A DNA stretch of 64,000 bases. Origin: Demequinaceae bacterium. Its GTDB lineage: Bacteria > Actinomycetota > Actinomycetes > Actinomycetales > Demequinaceae. Within the stretch, counting starts at the first letter, position 1, and the number at the start of each line of letters is the position of its first letter. The stretch lies in NCBI GenBank assembly GCA_016933155.1, contig JAFGBM010000007.1, forward strand, positions 1 through 64,000, written 5' to 3'. Below the pieces are notes generated by a model, which searched no databases, was not told where the DNA came from, and saw nothing but the letters and a program-made list of their open reading frames with translations. The translations under genes were made by a program, and so were the position numbers. Positions 7,623 to 15,260 of this stretch are shown piece by piece.

Positions 7623-7694
7623 CGTGTGCCCTGAGAAAGCGCGAAGCCTGGCTGGCCGACCATCCGGAAGGCTGCCAGGCTCACTTCTCAGGGC
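7623..7694. repeat. 72-nt palindromic repeat, copy 2
   Basis: This is identical over 72 nt to 4887-4958, with weaker similarity to about 7776 that includes a further TCCACAGG (7750-7757). The two copies are direct repeats that bracket the DUF3800/DUF3024 cluster. Recombination between them would remove everything in between. Confidence 0.85.
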
Positions 7695-7790
7695 CAGTGC
7701 CCTTCGCAGCGTCAATTATGCCAGCAGGTCGCGGGAACGACGAGTGTCTTCCACAGGACGCTCTGTGACCCAATCGTGACGCCGCGACCC

Positions 7791-7852
7791 TTCCGCCTCG
7801 CGCCTCTCCGCTGCTAAGGTCACATGCTCGTGCGCGTGGAAAGCCCACGCGC
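7791..7852 (+). promoter_or_regulatory. Candidate promoter and leader hairpin upstream of rtcB
   Basis: A possible -35 TTCCGC (7791-7796), an 18-nt spacer and a -10 TAAGGT (7815-7820, fitting the actinobacterial TAnnnT pattern) are followed by a perfect 8-bp hairpin GCGCGTGG/CCACGCGC (7832-7839 and 7845-7852, loop AAAGC). It lies ahead of a small reading frame and rtcB. This is pattern evidence only. Confidence 0.35.
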
Positions 7853-7879
7853 CGAATCCAGCAGGAGAAAGGAGCCCTC

Positions 7880-7984
7880 GTGTCGGCCACGTATCAGCCC
7901 GCCACGGTGCGCTCGCTCCTGCCCGCCCTTGAGCCGCAGCGTGTATTCGCCCAGCCCGAGCGCGACAATCGCCTGCCGCGCTAG
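7880..7984 (+). CDS. Possible 34-residue leader peptide ahead of rtcB
   Basis: A GTG at 7880 is preceded by a strong AAAGGAG (7868-7874, spacing 5) and reads 34 codons to TAG 7982-7984. The product (starting MSATYQPATVRSLLPALEPQ) matches nothing I recognise. The good ribosome-binding site, the candidate promoter and the hairpin just upstream are the only support. The 195 nt from here to rtcB hold no further recognisable feature. It could be a regulatory leader peptide or chance. Confidence 0.35.
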   Translation: MSATYQPATVRSLLPALEPQRVFAQPERDNRLPR

Positions 7985-8179
7985 CGCAGCGACGACCCGG
8001 GCCCAGGCCCAACCGAGACCAGCGGACCCCCATGTCCGCCGAACGGCGCGTCGTCCCTGCGCGAGGGCCAAGCCCAAGCCACCGATACGTCGTCGACCCC
8101 CAACGCCAGGGGGACAACGGGCGCGCACGCCTGCTCGCCCCATTCACATCAACCACACGGAACACGAAAGGATCACATC

Positions 8180-9382
8180 ATGGAGAAGCTGAACGCTCGG
8201 CTTCTGAACTGGGCGTCCATCCTGGACCCCCAGACGCGGGAGCAGGCGATCATGACGTCGGCCATGCCGTTCATCTACCCGCACCTGGCCCTCATGCCCG
8301 ATGCCCACCTGGGTAAGGGCGCGACGGTCGGGTCGGTCATCCCCACCCTCGGGGCCATCATGCCCGCGGCGGTCGGGGTGGACATCGGATGCGGCATGAT
8401 CGCCGTCCGGACCCAGTTCACGGCCGACGACGTTGCGACCAAGGGCGCCGGGGCCGACGGTGCGGCCGGGAAGACGCTGGCCGAGCTCAGGGAGCAGATC
8501 GAAAGGGCCATCCCCTTGAGTGCCGGGGGCCGGAACCAGAGGATCTCCGCCACCGCCCAGCCGCGGATCGCCGCCCTCGAGGCGGCGGCCACGCCGGAGC
8601 AGCTGGCGCGGATCAACGGGCTCGCGGGCTCGTGGCCGCAGCAGCTGGGCACGCTCGGGTCGGGTAACCACTTCATCGAGGTGTCGCTCGACGAGGCCGA
8701 CCGGGTCTGGCTGTTCCTTCACTCCGGGTCCCGGGGCGTGGGAAACCAGATCGCCCAGTTCCACACCGCCGTGGCCCACACGGTGATGGCCCGGTACTGG
8801 ATCACGCTCCCGGACAAGGACCTCGCGTACCTCGTCGAGGGGACACCCGAGTTCGACGAGTACATCGCCGACCTCCGGTGGGCTCAGGCGTTCGCGCTGG
8901 CCAACCGGGAGGAGATGATGGACCGGGTGGTCAACCAGGTCGAGCGGTGGATGGACGCTCCGGTCGTCGAGGACGCCCGGATCAATTGCCACCACAACTT
9001 CACCCAGAAGGAGCACCACTGGGGGAAGGACGTCTGGCTGTCCCGGAAGGGTGCCATCTCCGCCCGGGAGGGGGAGTGGGGCCTCATCCCCGGCTCGATG
9101 GGCACGGCGTCGTACGTGGTCCAGGGTCTCGGCAACGCCGTCGCCCTGAACTCGTCGCCGCACGGCGCGGGCCGGGCATACTCCAGGTCCAAGGCCCGGG
9201 CTCAGTTCACCCAGGACGATCTCAGGGCGGCCATGGTGGGCATCGAGTACCGGGACTCGGACGCCTTCATCGACGAGATTCCGGCGGCGTACAAGGATAT
9301 CGACCAGGTCATGGCGGACTCCGCCGACCTGGTGGAGATCCGGCACACGCTCAGGCAGATCGTCAACGTGAAGGGGAACTAG
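8180..9382 (+). CDS. rtcB: RNA-splicing ligase RtcB family protein
   Basis: RtcB joins RNA ends carrying a 2',3'-cyclic phosphate (or 3'-phosphate) to 5'-hydroxyl ends, using GTP and manganese. The 400 residues are close to the usual bacterial length and contain the family motifs in order: PDAHLGKGATVG, VGVDIGCGM (metal ligands D68 and C71), GSGNHFIEV, HSGSRGVGN, HHNFT and SSPHGAGR, where H328 is the expected guanylated histidine. AAAGGA (8167-8172) supports ATG 8180. No archease or RtcR regulator gene is adjacent. Its position next to putative nucleases and toxins suggests, but does not show, a role in repairing damaged RNA. Confidence 0.93.
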   Translation: MEKLNARLLNWASILDPQTREQAIMTSAMPFIYPHLALMPDAHLGKGATVGSVIPTLGAIMPAAVGVDIGCGMIAVRTQFTADDVATKGAGADGAAGKTLAELREQIERAIPLSAGGRNQRISATAQPRIAALEAAATPEQLARINGLAGSWPQQLGTLGSGNHFIEVSLDEADRVWLFLHSGSRGVGNQIAQFHTAVAHTVMARYWITLPDKDLAYLVEGTPEFDEYIADLRWAQAFALANREEMMDRVVNQVERWMDAPVVEDARINCHHNFTQKEHHWGKDVWLSRKGAISAREGEWGLIPGSMGTASYVVQGLGNAVALNSSPHGAGRAYSRSKARAQFTQDDLRAAMVGIEYRDSDAFIDEIPAAYKDIDQVMADSADLVEIRHTLRQIVNVKGN

Positions 9383-9402
9383 CGGGGGAGGGGTGGGCGT
9401 GG

Positions 9403-9422
9403 CTCGGGGCTTCGGCCCCGGG
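9403..9422 (+). terminator. TTCG-loop hairpin after rtcB
   Basis: CGGGGC (9405-9410), loop TTCG and GCCCCG (9415-9420) form a stable stem extendable by two pairs. There is no clear T run, which is common for GC-rich genomes. It lies between the converging rtcB and lipoprotein genes. Confidence 0.55.
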
Positions 9423-9484
9423 CTGCGTCCGCCGAGGGGACGGTCTCGGACCGCTGATGGCGACGCCTTCCGGCGAGCCGCCAG

Positions 9485-9967
9485 CTAGCCCACACTCGCC
9501 ATCTCGGTCAGCTCGGTGGTGCCGTAGCACACGGTGCGGTCGCCCAGGGGGGTCTCCAGTTCGAATTCGACCTCGTTGTACACGAAATCGGATCCCTCCG
9601 GCGGCGAACCGGGGAACAGGATCTTGATGAAGATGAGGTCGCCGTCCTCGGACCAGGAGAGCGTCCGATCAGGGGTGACGGCGCTGACCTGGGCGTGCAG
9701 GAAGATCGTCATTCCATCGTCACTGACCGTGTAGAAATCGACCGTCGGCTCGAAAGAGTTGTCCTCCGCGGCGATGACGAGATCATTGTCCGCGCACGCG
9801 GCTTCCGCGGTGTCTCCAGGGCCTCCCGCAGGGTCTTCGGAACCCGAGCATCCGGAGAGCAGCACGCCGATGGAGAAGGTCGCGACGATCGACCCACATG
9901 CGAGGGCCCTGCGACGTGGCCCAGCCGGCAAGTGGTGAGCGGCGCCGAGCGTCATGGATGCGTTCAT
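9485..9967 (-). CDS. Predicted lipoprotein, unknown function
   Basis: The protein has 160 residues with an N-terminal export signal: a basic stretch (GPRRRALACG), a hydrophobic core and the lipobox LLSGC around residue 40. The mature part starts Gly/Ser/Asp-rich and then holds an acidic beta-rich domain with cysteines in EAACADN and DRTVCYG. I recognise no family. It should be anchored on the outer face of the membrane. It converges on rtcB and stands alone. Confidence 0.65.
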   Translation of the reverse strand: MNASMTLGAAHHLPAGPRRRALACGSIVATFSIGVLLSGCSGSEDPAGGPGDTAEAACADNDLVIAAEDNSFEPTVDFYTVSDDGMTIFLHAQVSAVTPDRTLSWSEDGDLIFIKILFPGSPPEGSDFVYNEVEFELETPLGDRTVCYGTTELTEMASVG

Positions 9968-10098
9968 GGAATCTTCCCCTTCGTGTTGTCTTCGTGGAAC
10001 AACAAGGTCGACTCAGTGTATCCAGACAGGGCCATGGTCCCGCGGCGCGGACGGCCCCGAACCAAGCACTCCGTCGTCCGTACCCCCACAATGGACCC

Positions 10099-10953
10099 AT
10101 GGGTGCCATCGAGATCAAGCACAAGAAGAAGTGGGGGAGCGAGATCCTGTTCGCCGTCGACCCCGACGGAACTACCCTCGGGTCGATGAATCTCACGACC
10201 GGAGAGATCGACATCAAGGTGCCCAAACGGGCGAGCGAGATCGCGACGGCCTTGAACCAGTGGCGCATACGGAATGCCGAGGTCGAGCCCCGACCGATTG
10301 GAGCCAAGCCGAGGGACCTCGCGCACAATAGGCCCGGGGCCGTCGCCCGACGCCAGGCCAAGTTGGCGATGCAGGCCGTCCGGCGCGATACCCGGGCCGG
10401 GGTGGGCATGAGCACCCAGGCGCCCATCGGGGTGCGGTCCGACGAGACCGCGGCGCTTCTCGGGGACATCAAGGGCCAGGAGCGCATCGCCAGGGTTCTC
10501 GCCCGCCTCAAGGGCACCGGATGGCGGGTGATTCACTCGATCCCCCTGCCCAACGGCGGCGACATCGACCACCTGCTCGTCGGGGAGGACGGCGTCGTCG
10601 TCATCTCCACCAAGTACCACCGTGGGGCGTTGCTCGAGGTGGCTAAACGCGTCATCTACGTCAACCACTCCCGGACCAAGTACCTCGACCAGGCACGCAA
10701 GGAGGCGAGCGAGGTCTCGCGGCTGCTGAGCCGGGAGTGCGGCTTCAAGGTCGCCGCCGTCCCCATGGTGGCGTTGGTCAACGGGGGCCTCTTCCAGCCC
10801 AGGCTCATCCGGAGCGGGACGCCGAAGGCCGTCATCGTCGCCACCAACTGGGATCTGCCGCGCGCGCTTGGAAGAGTACGGCAGGGACTCGCCGACGAGG
10901 AGGTCCAGGCGATCTTCGAGGCCGCCCGACGCTCGACGACCTGGCAGGGGTAG
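10099..10953 (+). CDS. NERD-domain protein
   Basis: The protein has 284 residues from ATG 10099 (MGAIEIKHKKKWG). The N-terminal 60 residues read like a small beta domain with a basic patch. The NERD (nuclease-related) domain begins at GQERIARVLARL and continues through HSIPLPNGGDIDHLLVG and DGVVVISTKYHRG. NERD domains resemble PD-(D/E)xK nucleases, where an acidic residue normally precedes x-K. Here that position is serine (S-T-K), so catalysis may be lost or altered. The substrate is unknown. It is followed by an inverted repeat and a toxin-like pair. Confidence 0.75.
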   Translation: MGAIEIKHKKKWGSEILFAVDPDGTTLGSMNLTTGEIDIKVPKRASEIATALNQWRIRNAEVEPRPIGAKPRDLAHNRPGAVARRQAKLAMQAVRRDTRAGVGMSTQAPIGVRSDETAALLGDIKGQERIARVLARLKGTGWRVIHSIPLPNGGDIDHLLVGEDGVVVISTKYHRGALLEVAKRVIYVNHSRTKYLDQARKEASEVSRLLSRECGFKVAAVPMVALVNGGLFQPRLIRSGTPKAVIVATNWDLPRALGRVRQGLADEEVQAIFEAARRSTTWQG

Positions 10954-10985
10954 TTCACACCAAAGCGATGTCCCCAGGGGCAGGT

Positions 10986-11010
10986 GTCCCCATGTCGTCG
11001 AACATGGGAC
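10986..11010. promoter_or_regulatory. Inverted repeat between the NERD gene and the HicA-like pair
   Basis: CCCATGT (10989-10995) and ACATGGG (11002-11008) are complementary and extend to GTCC/GGAC with one bulge. It could be a terminator for the NERD gene or an operator for the toxin-like pair 60 nt downstream. Confidence 0.35.
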
Positions 11011-11070
11011 GTCATCCTCGAGAAACCCACCACCTTTGGTCCGAGGTCGTGGCAGAGGGATCGTCGCACC

Positions 11071-11310
11071 ATGGCCACCGCGCGTTTCCCGTCGACGCCA
11101 CGCCCGCGTCATCCTGACAAGGACATCGAAAAGGCGATGCAAGAAGCCGAGCGGCAAGGATGGACCTTCACTTGGGGACGTGGCTATCCCAAGGGCCGGT
11201 GTCCTTGTGGGCTGCATCAGAAGTCCATTCACCTCACTCCGAACCGTGCTTACCTCCGGAACCTCACCGCATGGTTCCGCCGTCTAGACTGCTGGAAGGA
11301 GGAATCGTGA
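11071..11310 (+). CDS. HicA-like small protein (putative toxin)
   Basis: This 79-residue basic protein from ATG 11071 resembles a group of actinobacterial HicA-like proteins. It has RPRHPDKDIEKAMQEAE, GWTFTWGRG, then CPCG and SIHLTPNRAY. HicA toxins are small double-stranded-RNA-binding-fold ribonucleases with a Gly-x-His motif. Here the equivalent loop reads GRGYPKG, so the usual histidine is apparently absent, which leaves activity in doubt. Its stop overlaps the start of the next gene (GTGA), as in toxin-antitoxin operons. I place it by similarity of pattern only. Confidence 0.5.
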   Translation: MATARFPSTPRPRHPDKDIEKAMQEAERQGWTFTWGRGYPKGRCPCGLHQKSIHLTPNRAYLRNLTAWFRRLDCWKEES

Positions 11311-11645
11311 GCGACGCTGATATCTCTAGCACCTACGTCGAGATCGATATTCGCACGGATGAACCCGGCCAACTGGGGCTTGAGGCGTCCTTCGACGCTA
11401 TCGCCGACACCCTCAACGCCTTGCCTCTTGCCGCATCAGCGGACCTCGCCGCAAACCTGGCGACGAAGACCCTGACCCTATGCATCACGTTCGAGAGGAG
11501 CCTTGACCCCGAAGGCGCGCTGCGTGACGCCCTTGCCCTCGCCCGTGGCGCCCTCGCCCATGCCGGTCTCGATGCCACCGCATGGGACATTGCCCGAGCG
11601 ACCGTTCAGTCACGCGGCGACCAACCGCACCTCGTCACGGCCTAG
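11307..11645 (+). CDS. Partner protein of the HicA-like gene (putative antitoxin), unknown family
   Basis: The protein has 112 residues from GTG 11307, with a strong AGGAGG about 5 nt upstream, overlapping the previous stop by 4 nt. It is acidic and alanine-rich (YVEIDIRTDEPGQLG, TLTLCITFERS, ALRDALALARGALAHAG). It does not look like HicB or any DNA-binding antitoxin I recognise. Strict coupling to a small basic HicA-like protein is the reason to suspect an antitoxin role. Confidence 0.5.
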   Translation: MSDADISSTYVEIDIRTDEPGQLGLEASFDAIADTLNALPLAASADLAANLATKTLTLCITFERSLDPEGALRDALALARGALAHAGLDATAWDIARATVQSRGDQPHLVTA

Positions 11646-11680
11646 CATCAAGGTTCCCCGATCGGGCGGGGCACCCCGCC

Positions 11681-12187
11681 CTACCCCCAGTCGACGTGGT
11701 TCGATTCGTAAATCCCGTCGATCACGACCCACACCTCGGAGCCCGGGTGGCCCAGGAAGCACTTGAGTTCCCGTTCCCCCGAGGCGGCGTCGAAGTAATA
11801 CGAGTTGTCCGACCACACATTGGGGGTGAGGTCATCCGTCACGCACTGGACCTGGTGGCTGCCCTTCTCGAGGCCGTCCCAGATGATATGGGGATACCAA
11901 CATGTGGAGTTGGTGCACTCGGAGGCCACCCCGCCCTGGGATGCGATCAACACCACTCCGTCGGGATTGATCGGGCCTCCAGGGTCTCCGGGGTCCGCGG
12001 GACCCGCGCCCGGCGAGGCGGTCACCGCCGGAGGGGGGACGGTCACCGTGACCTTCGGCGGCGTCCCCGACGAGCATCCGGCGAGGGCGACGACGGCGAC
12101 GAGCGCCCCGACGGCCGCGAGCCTGACCCCGGCTCGCCTCCGGTACTTCGTCGACATGGCGTGCCTGACGTGCAGCATGGTGTTCAT
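11681..12187 (-). CDS. Lipoprotein with a four-cysteine C-terminal domain (paralogue A)
   Basis: The protein has 168 residues from ATG 12187; a second ATG at 12157 is also possible. The signal peptide ends in the lipobox VALAGC. A short Thr/Pro/Gly-rich linker follows, then a 78-residue domain with cysteines at its positions 1, 6, 25 and 53 (starting CTNSTCWY and ending in YESNH). By eye it shares 56 of 78 residues with the next gene, so it is a tandem duplicate. The domain is unknown to me. It probably binds something at the cell surface and is disulfide-stabilised. Confidence 0.7.
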   Translation of the reverse strand: MNTMLHVRHAMSTKYRRRAGVRLAAVGALVAVVALAGCSSGTPPKVTVTVPPPAVTASPGAGPADPGDPGGPINPDGVVLIASQGGVASECTNSTCWYPHIIWDGLEKGSHQVQCVTDDLTPNVWSDNSYYFDAASGERELKCFLGHPGSEVWVVIDGIYESNHVDWG

Positions 12188-12189
12188 TG

Positions 12190-12774
12190 TTACCCCCAAG
12201 TGATGTGGTTGGACTCGTACAGTTGATCGATGACGACCCACACGTGCGAGCCCGGGTATCCCAGGAAGCACTGCAGTTCGCGTTCGCCCGACGTGGAGCT
12301 GAAGTAGTAGTTGTTGTCCGACCAGACGTCCAGGCCTGCGGCGTCCGTCACGCACTGGACCCTGTGGCTCGCCTTGGTGAGGCCGTCCCATTCGAGGTGA
12401 ACATACCAGCACGTGGAATTGGTGCACGCGGGGGAGACCCCCCCTCGGGACACCCCCAGGGTGACGCCGCCGGACGTGGACGGCGTGGTGTCGGGCTCGG
12501 GCTCCGGCTCGGGCTCCGGCTCGGGTTCCGAGGTGTAGGTGGGCTCGGGTTCGGGCTCCGGTGTGAAGACGGGCTCGGGGGTGTAGACGGGTTCCGGTCC
12601 GGTTTCCGACGGCGTGGGGGTCGCGCTCGGGGTGATCGTCACCGTGATCTTGGGGACGGGGGCGGTGTCCGAGGCGCATCCCGTGAGGGAGGCAAGCGTG
12701 ACGAGCGCAACCACGGCCATGAGCCTGGCGCCGACGCGGGCCGGACGAACTGTGGACAACGGCGTTGTCTCCAT
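12190..12774 (-). CDS. Lipoprotein with a four-cysteine C-terminal domain (paralogue B)
   Basis: The protein has 194 residues from ATG 12774. The lipobox is SLTGC. The linker is long, with Pro-Glu repeats (PEPEPEPT and a longer PE run at about 12490-12560), which should form a stiff spacer from the membrane. The last 78 residues repeat the four-cysteine domain of paralogue A with identical spacing. The stop is two bases from the start of paralogue A, so both are co-transcribed. Function is unknown. The divergent gene across a 96-nt gap encodes another lipoprotein. Confidence 0.72.
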   Translation of the reverse strand: METTPLSTVRPARVGARLMAVVALVTLASLTGCASDTAPVPKITVTITPSATPTPSETGPEPVYTPEPVFTPEPEPEPTYTSEPEPEPEPEPEPDTTPSTSGGVTLGVSRGGVSPACTNSTCWYVHLEWDGLTKASHRVQCVTDAAGLDVWSDNNYYFSSTSGERELQCFLGYPGSHVWVVIDQLYESNHITWG

Positions 12775-12870
12775 GTCCCCATACTGGCCCAACGAGCCGG
12801 GGAACGCACGGGGGACATGGGAAAACCTGGGCGATACGATGCCAAGGGACCCAACGACCAAAGGGGGAAA

Positions 12871-13899
12871 ATGATCAGCCGAGTGGCATCCCTGGCCCTG
12901 GCCGCGGCCTTCGTCCTGACCCTCGCCGCCTGCGAACCCGAGGAAGACCCCACGGATTGGGCATGGGCCGACGCCCCCAACCCCCGCGTCCTCTTCGTGT
13001 CCCGGGCCTCCGATCCCCACGGCAACGGCGAGATGTACCTCCTGACCAAGGAGGGCGAGATCATCCCAGTGCTCGACGGAACGTCTGTCAACGCCAACCC
13101 CTCGATCACGCGGGATGGGACCCGAGTCGCTTTCCATCGAGTCGTGACACCCGACGACTTCTCCTCGACGGAGTTGTTCATGGTCGACCTTGCGACGGGA
13201 ACCGAGACTCGGCTGACCACGGACGAGTTCGCGACCGCGATCCCCAAGTGGAATGCGGACGGCACCGAACTCGTCTACAGCTCATGGCGCACCTACGACA
13301 CCCCGTCCGAGGCGAACGTCTTCGTCCTCGACCTTGAAGACTGGTCCGTCACCCAGGTGACGTCCGAACCCGAATACGAGGACAACGACCCCTCCTGGTG
13401 CGGTGACGATGCCATCGCCTTCAAGTCGAACCGCGGGACCGGTGTCAAGTACCAGGAGCAGATCTACCTCATGGATCTCGACGGCTCGGACGTCCGGCTG
13501 CTCTCGACGACGACCGGTTGGGAGTCCGACCATGACCCCCGATGCTCGCCCGACGGCGAGTGGGTCTACTTCTACCGCTACGAGGCCACCCGAGCGTGGA
13601 CCGAATTCACCGCCGAGACATGGGACGAGGTCTACCCCGTGAACGTCTGGCGGGTGAACAGGGACGGGGTTCAGGAGAAACTCACCGACTGCGAGTTCTT
13701 CTGCGCCGGCCCGATCCCGGGGGACGACGGGAGCGTCCTATACCTGGAGAAGGAGTTCATCGTCGACGACGACGGGGTCCTGATCGGGTCGTCGGGCAGG
13801 CTGATGATCATGGACGCCGATGGGTCCAACCCGCGCGAACTCTTGCCCCCCATCGTCTACGCCGAGCACGTCTCGACGATCGAATGGTTCGACTGGTAA
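12871..13899 (+). CDS. TolB-like beta-propeller lipoprotein
   Basis: The protein has 342 residues from ATG 12871, with AAAGGGGG just upstream. The signal peptide ends in the lipobox LTLAAC. The mature part has repeated PD40/WD40-like blades: NPSITRDGTRVAFHR, IPKWNADGTELVYSS, DPSWCGDDAIAFKS and DPRCSPDGEWVYFYR. Such propellers act as binding scaffolds; no enzyme motif is visible. It converges with a second propeller lipoprotein gene and may be functionally paired with it. Confidence 0.8.
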   Translation: MISRVASLALAAAFVLTLAACEPEEDPTDWAWADAPNPRVLFVSRASDPHGNGEMYLLTKEGEIIPVLDGTSVNANPSITRDGTRVAFHRVVTPDDFSSTELFMVDLATGTETRLTTDEFATAIPKWNADGTELVYSSWRTYDTPSEANVFVLDLEDWSVTQVTSEPEYEDNDPSWCGDDAIAFKSNRGTGVKYQEQIYLMDLDGSDVRLLSTTTGWESDHDPRCSPDGEWVYFYRYEATRAWTEFTAETWDEVYPVNVWRVNRDGVQEKLTDCEFFCAGPIPGDDGSVLYLEKEFIVDDDGVLIGSSGRLMIMDADGSNPRELLPPIVYAEHVSTIEWFDW

Positions 13900-13927
13900 G
13901 GGAGCGAGAGCGGGTCGGCGCTCAGCG

Positions 13928-14977
13928 CTAGCCGGTTCGCTCGACGTACCAGATGTTCGAGCCGTAGACGCCGTCGTCGTCGACGAGGACGTGAACGAAG
14001 TACAGGACGCTCCCGTCCGCGACGAGCGCCGGCTCCCCGACATATCCCGTGATGACCATCTCGGGGGTGCCCCACGCGGCGCCGTCCCACGTCGATCGGT
14101 AGATGCTCATCGCACCGTCTCGGTCGGAGGCGAAGTACATCGTGTCGGGGTCGTCGGCCGCGAACGCCGGCTGGAGCTCCTCACCCGGCCCATTGATGGG
14201 TGCCCCGAGGTTCACCGGATCGCTCCACGCCCCCTCGCTCCAGCCCCGTCCCGTCCGCTCGGACACCCAGATGTCGGTCCCCCCGAGCCCGCCGGGCCGG
14301 GTCGACGCGAGGTACAACCCAAGGCCGTCGGGGGAGAGGGTGTGCTCGCCGTCGAGGTAGACGGAGTTGACCGGCTCGCCGAGGTTCAGGGCGGGGCCGG
14401 GAACGCCGTCGACGACATCGGCGACATAGAGATCCAGGTAATCGTCCATCGGCGGGTTGGCGAGGTAGCCGAGGTTGTCGGCGCGAGTCGAGTGGAAGAC
14501 CACGAAGCTGCCATCGGGGGAGAAGCTCGGGGCCCCGTCGACCGACCCGTCCTCGACCCCCACCTGGAGCTCGAAGTACGTCGGCTCCCGGAAGGTCCCA
14601 GGTGAGCTACCGATCTGCTCGGCCCGATAGGTGCCGGTCTCGGCGGCGAGAAGTTCCTCGTTGGACCCGTTGACCACCGGCGACCAGAAGAAGTAGAGGG
14701 TCTTGCCGTCCCGGCTGATCTCGATGGCGTCGTTGGGGCAGGCGTCCCGTACGGGCAGGGAAACCCTTGCGGGAGGGCCCCAGTCATCCGCGACCACCAC
14801 CGGTACCTCGTAGTACGCGACCCGATCAGGGTCGACGACTTGCTGACACTCGGGCCGCGGGCTGCCGTGCCCGAATCCGGCGTCGTTCGTGGCACCGTCG
14901 GTGTCGGCCTCACACCCCGCCAAGACCAGGAGCGCCACGGCGCCGAAAGTGCCCATCGTGCGGGAATTCATCGTCAT
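13928..14977 (-). CDS. PD40 beta-propeller lipoprotein
   Basis: The protein has 349 residues from ATG 14977, chosen because it places the signal peptide (MTMNSRTMGTFGAVAL) directly before the lipobox VLAGC. The repeats carry the PD40 signature: IEISRDGKTLYFF, APSFSPDGSFVVFHS, EHTLSPDGLGLYLAS and DPDTMYFASDRDG. These resemble TolB/OmpA-associated propellers that bind peptidoglycan-linked or protein partners. The ligand is not evident. It is convergent with the propeller gene at 12871 across 28 nt. Confidence 0.8.
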   Translation of the reverse strand: MTMNSRTMGTFGAVALLVLAGCEADTDGATNDAGFGHGSPRPECQQVVDPDRVAYYEVPVVVADDWGPPARVSLPVRDACPNDAIEISRDGKTLYFFWSPVVNGSNEELLAAETGTYRAEQIGSSPGTFREPTYFELQVGVEDGSVDGAPSFSPDGSFVVFHSTRADNLGYLANPPMDDYLDLYVADVVDGVPGPALNLGEPVNSVYLDGEHTLSPDGLGLYLASTRPGGLGGTDIWVSERTGRGWSEGAWSDPVNLGAPINGPGEELQPAFAADDPDTMYFASDRDGAMSIYRSTWDGAAWGTPEMVITGYVGEPALVADGSVLYFVHVLVDDDGVYGSNIWYVERTG

Positions 14978-15038
14978 CAACCCGCCATTCCTGAGCCCTC
15001 CGATTTGGCGGCATCGCGTCAATCAGAACTCGGGCCCA

Positions 15039-15260
15039 CTACGTTGAGGATTCTTCCGGGTAGCAGAATGTCTCGGACAATTCGAAGGGTCCACTCTCAC
15101 CAGTGGCGAACTCCAAACCATCGCTGACCAGTTCTCGTACCTCGGAAACGGAGCGCCCTGCAACCACCCACGAGGGAACATCAGGTGAAGTCGCGTAGAC
15201 CCCCTCGGGGTCAATGTGGTATTCGATCGCGATGATCCGGGCTTTAGTCATACGACTCAT
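15039..15260 (-). CDS. hicB: HicB-type antitoxin
   Basis: This 73-residue protein has the partial RNase H-like HicB fold: a beta-strand start (ARIIAIEYHIDPEGVYAT), SPDVPSWVVAGRSVSEVRE and a helix LVSDGLEFA. It should bind and neutralise the HicA encoded just upstream. Its ATG overlaps the hicA stop by 4 nt. No C-terminal DNA-binding domain is present, so operon control may use another factor. Confidence 0.78.
   Translation of the reverse strand: MSRMTKARIIAIEYHIDPEGVYATSPDVPSWVVAGRSVSEVRELVSDGLEFATGESGPFELSETFCYPEESST

Noticed and set aside
4306-7757. TCCACAGG cluster as a replication origin
   Set aside because: One box matches TTGTCCACA well, but the others differ at the first three bases, all have one orientation, several arise by duplication, and no AT-rich unwinding region or replication gene is near.
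12490-12570. Glu-Pro codon repeat as an independent DNA repeat element
   Set aside because: It encodes a stalk in the lipoprotein and is explained as coding sequence.
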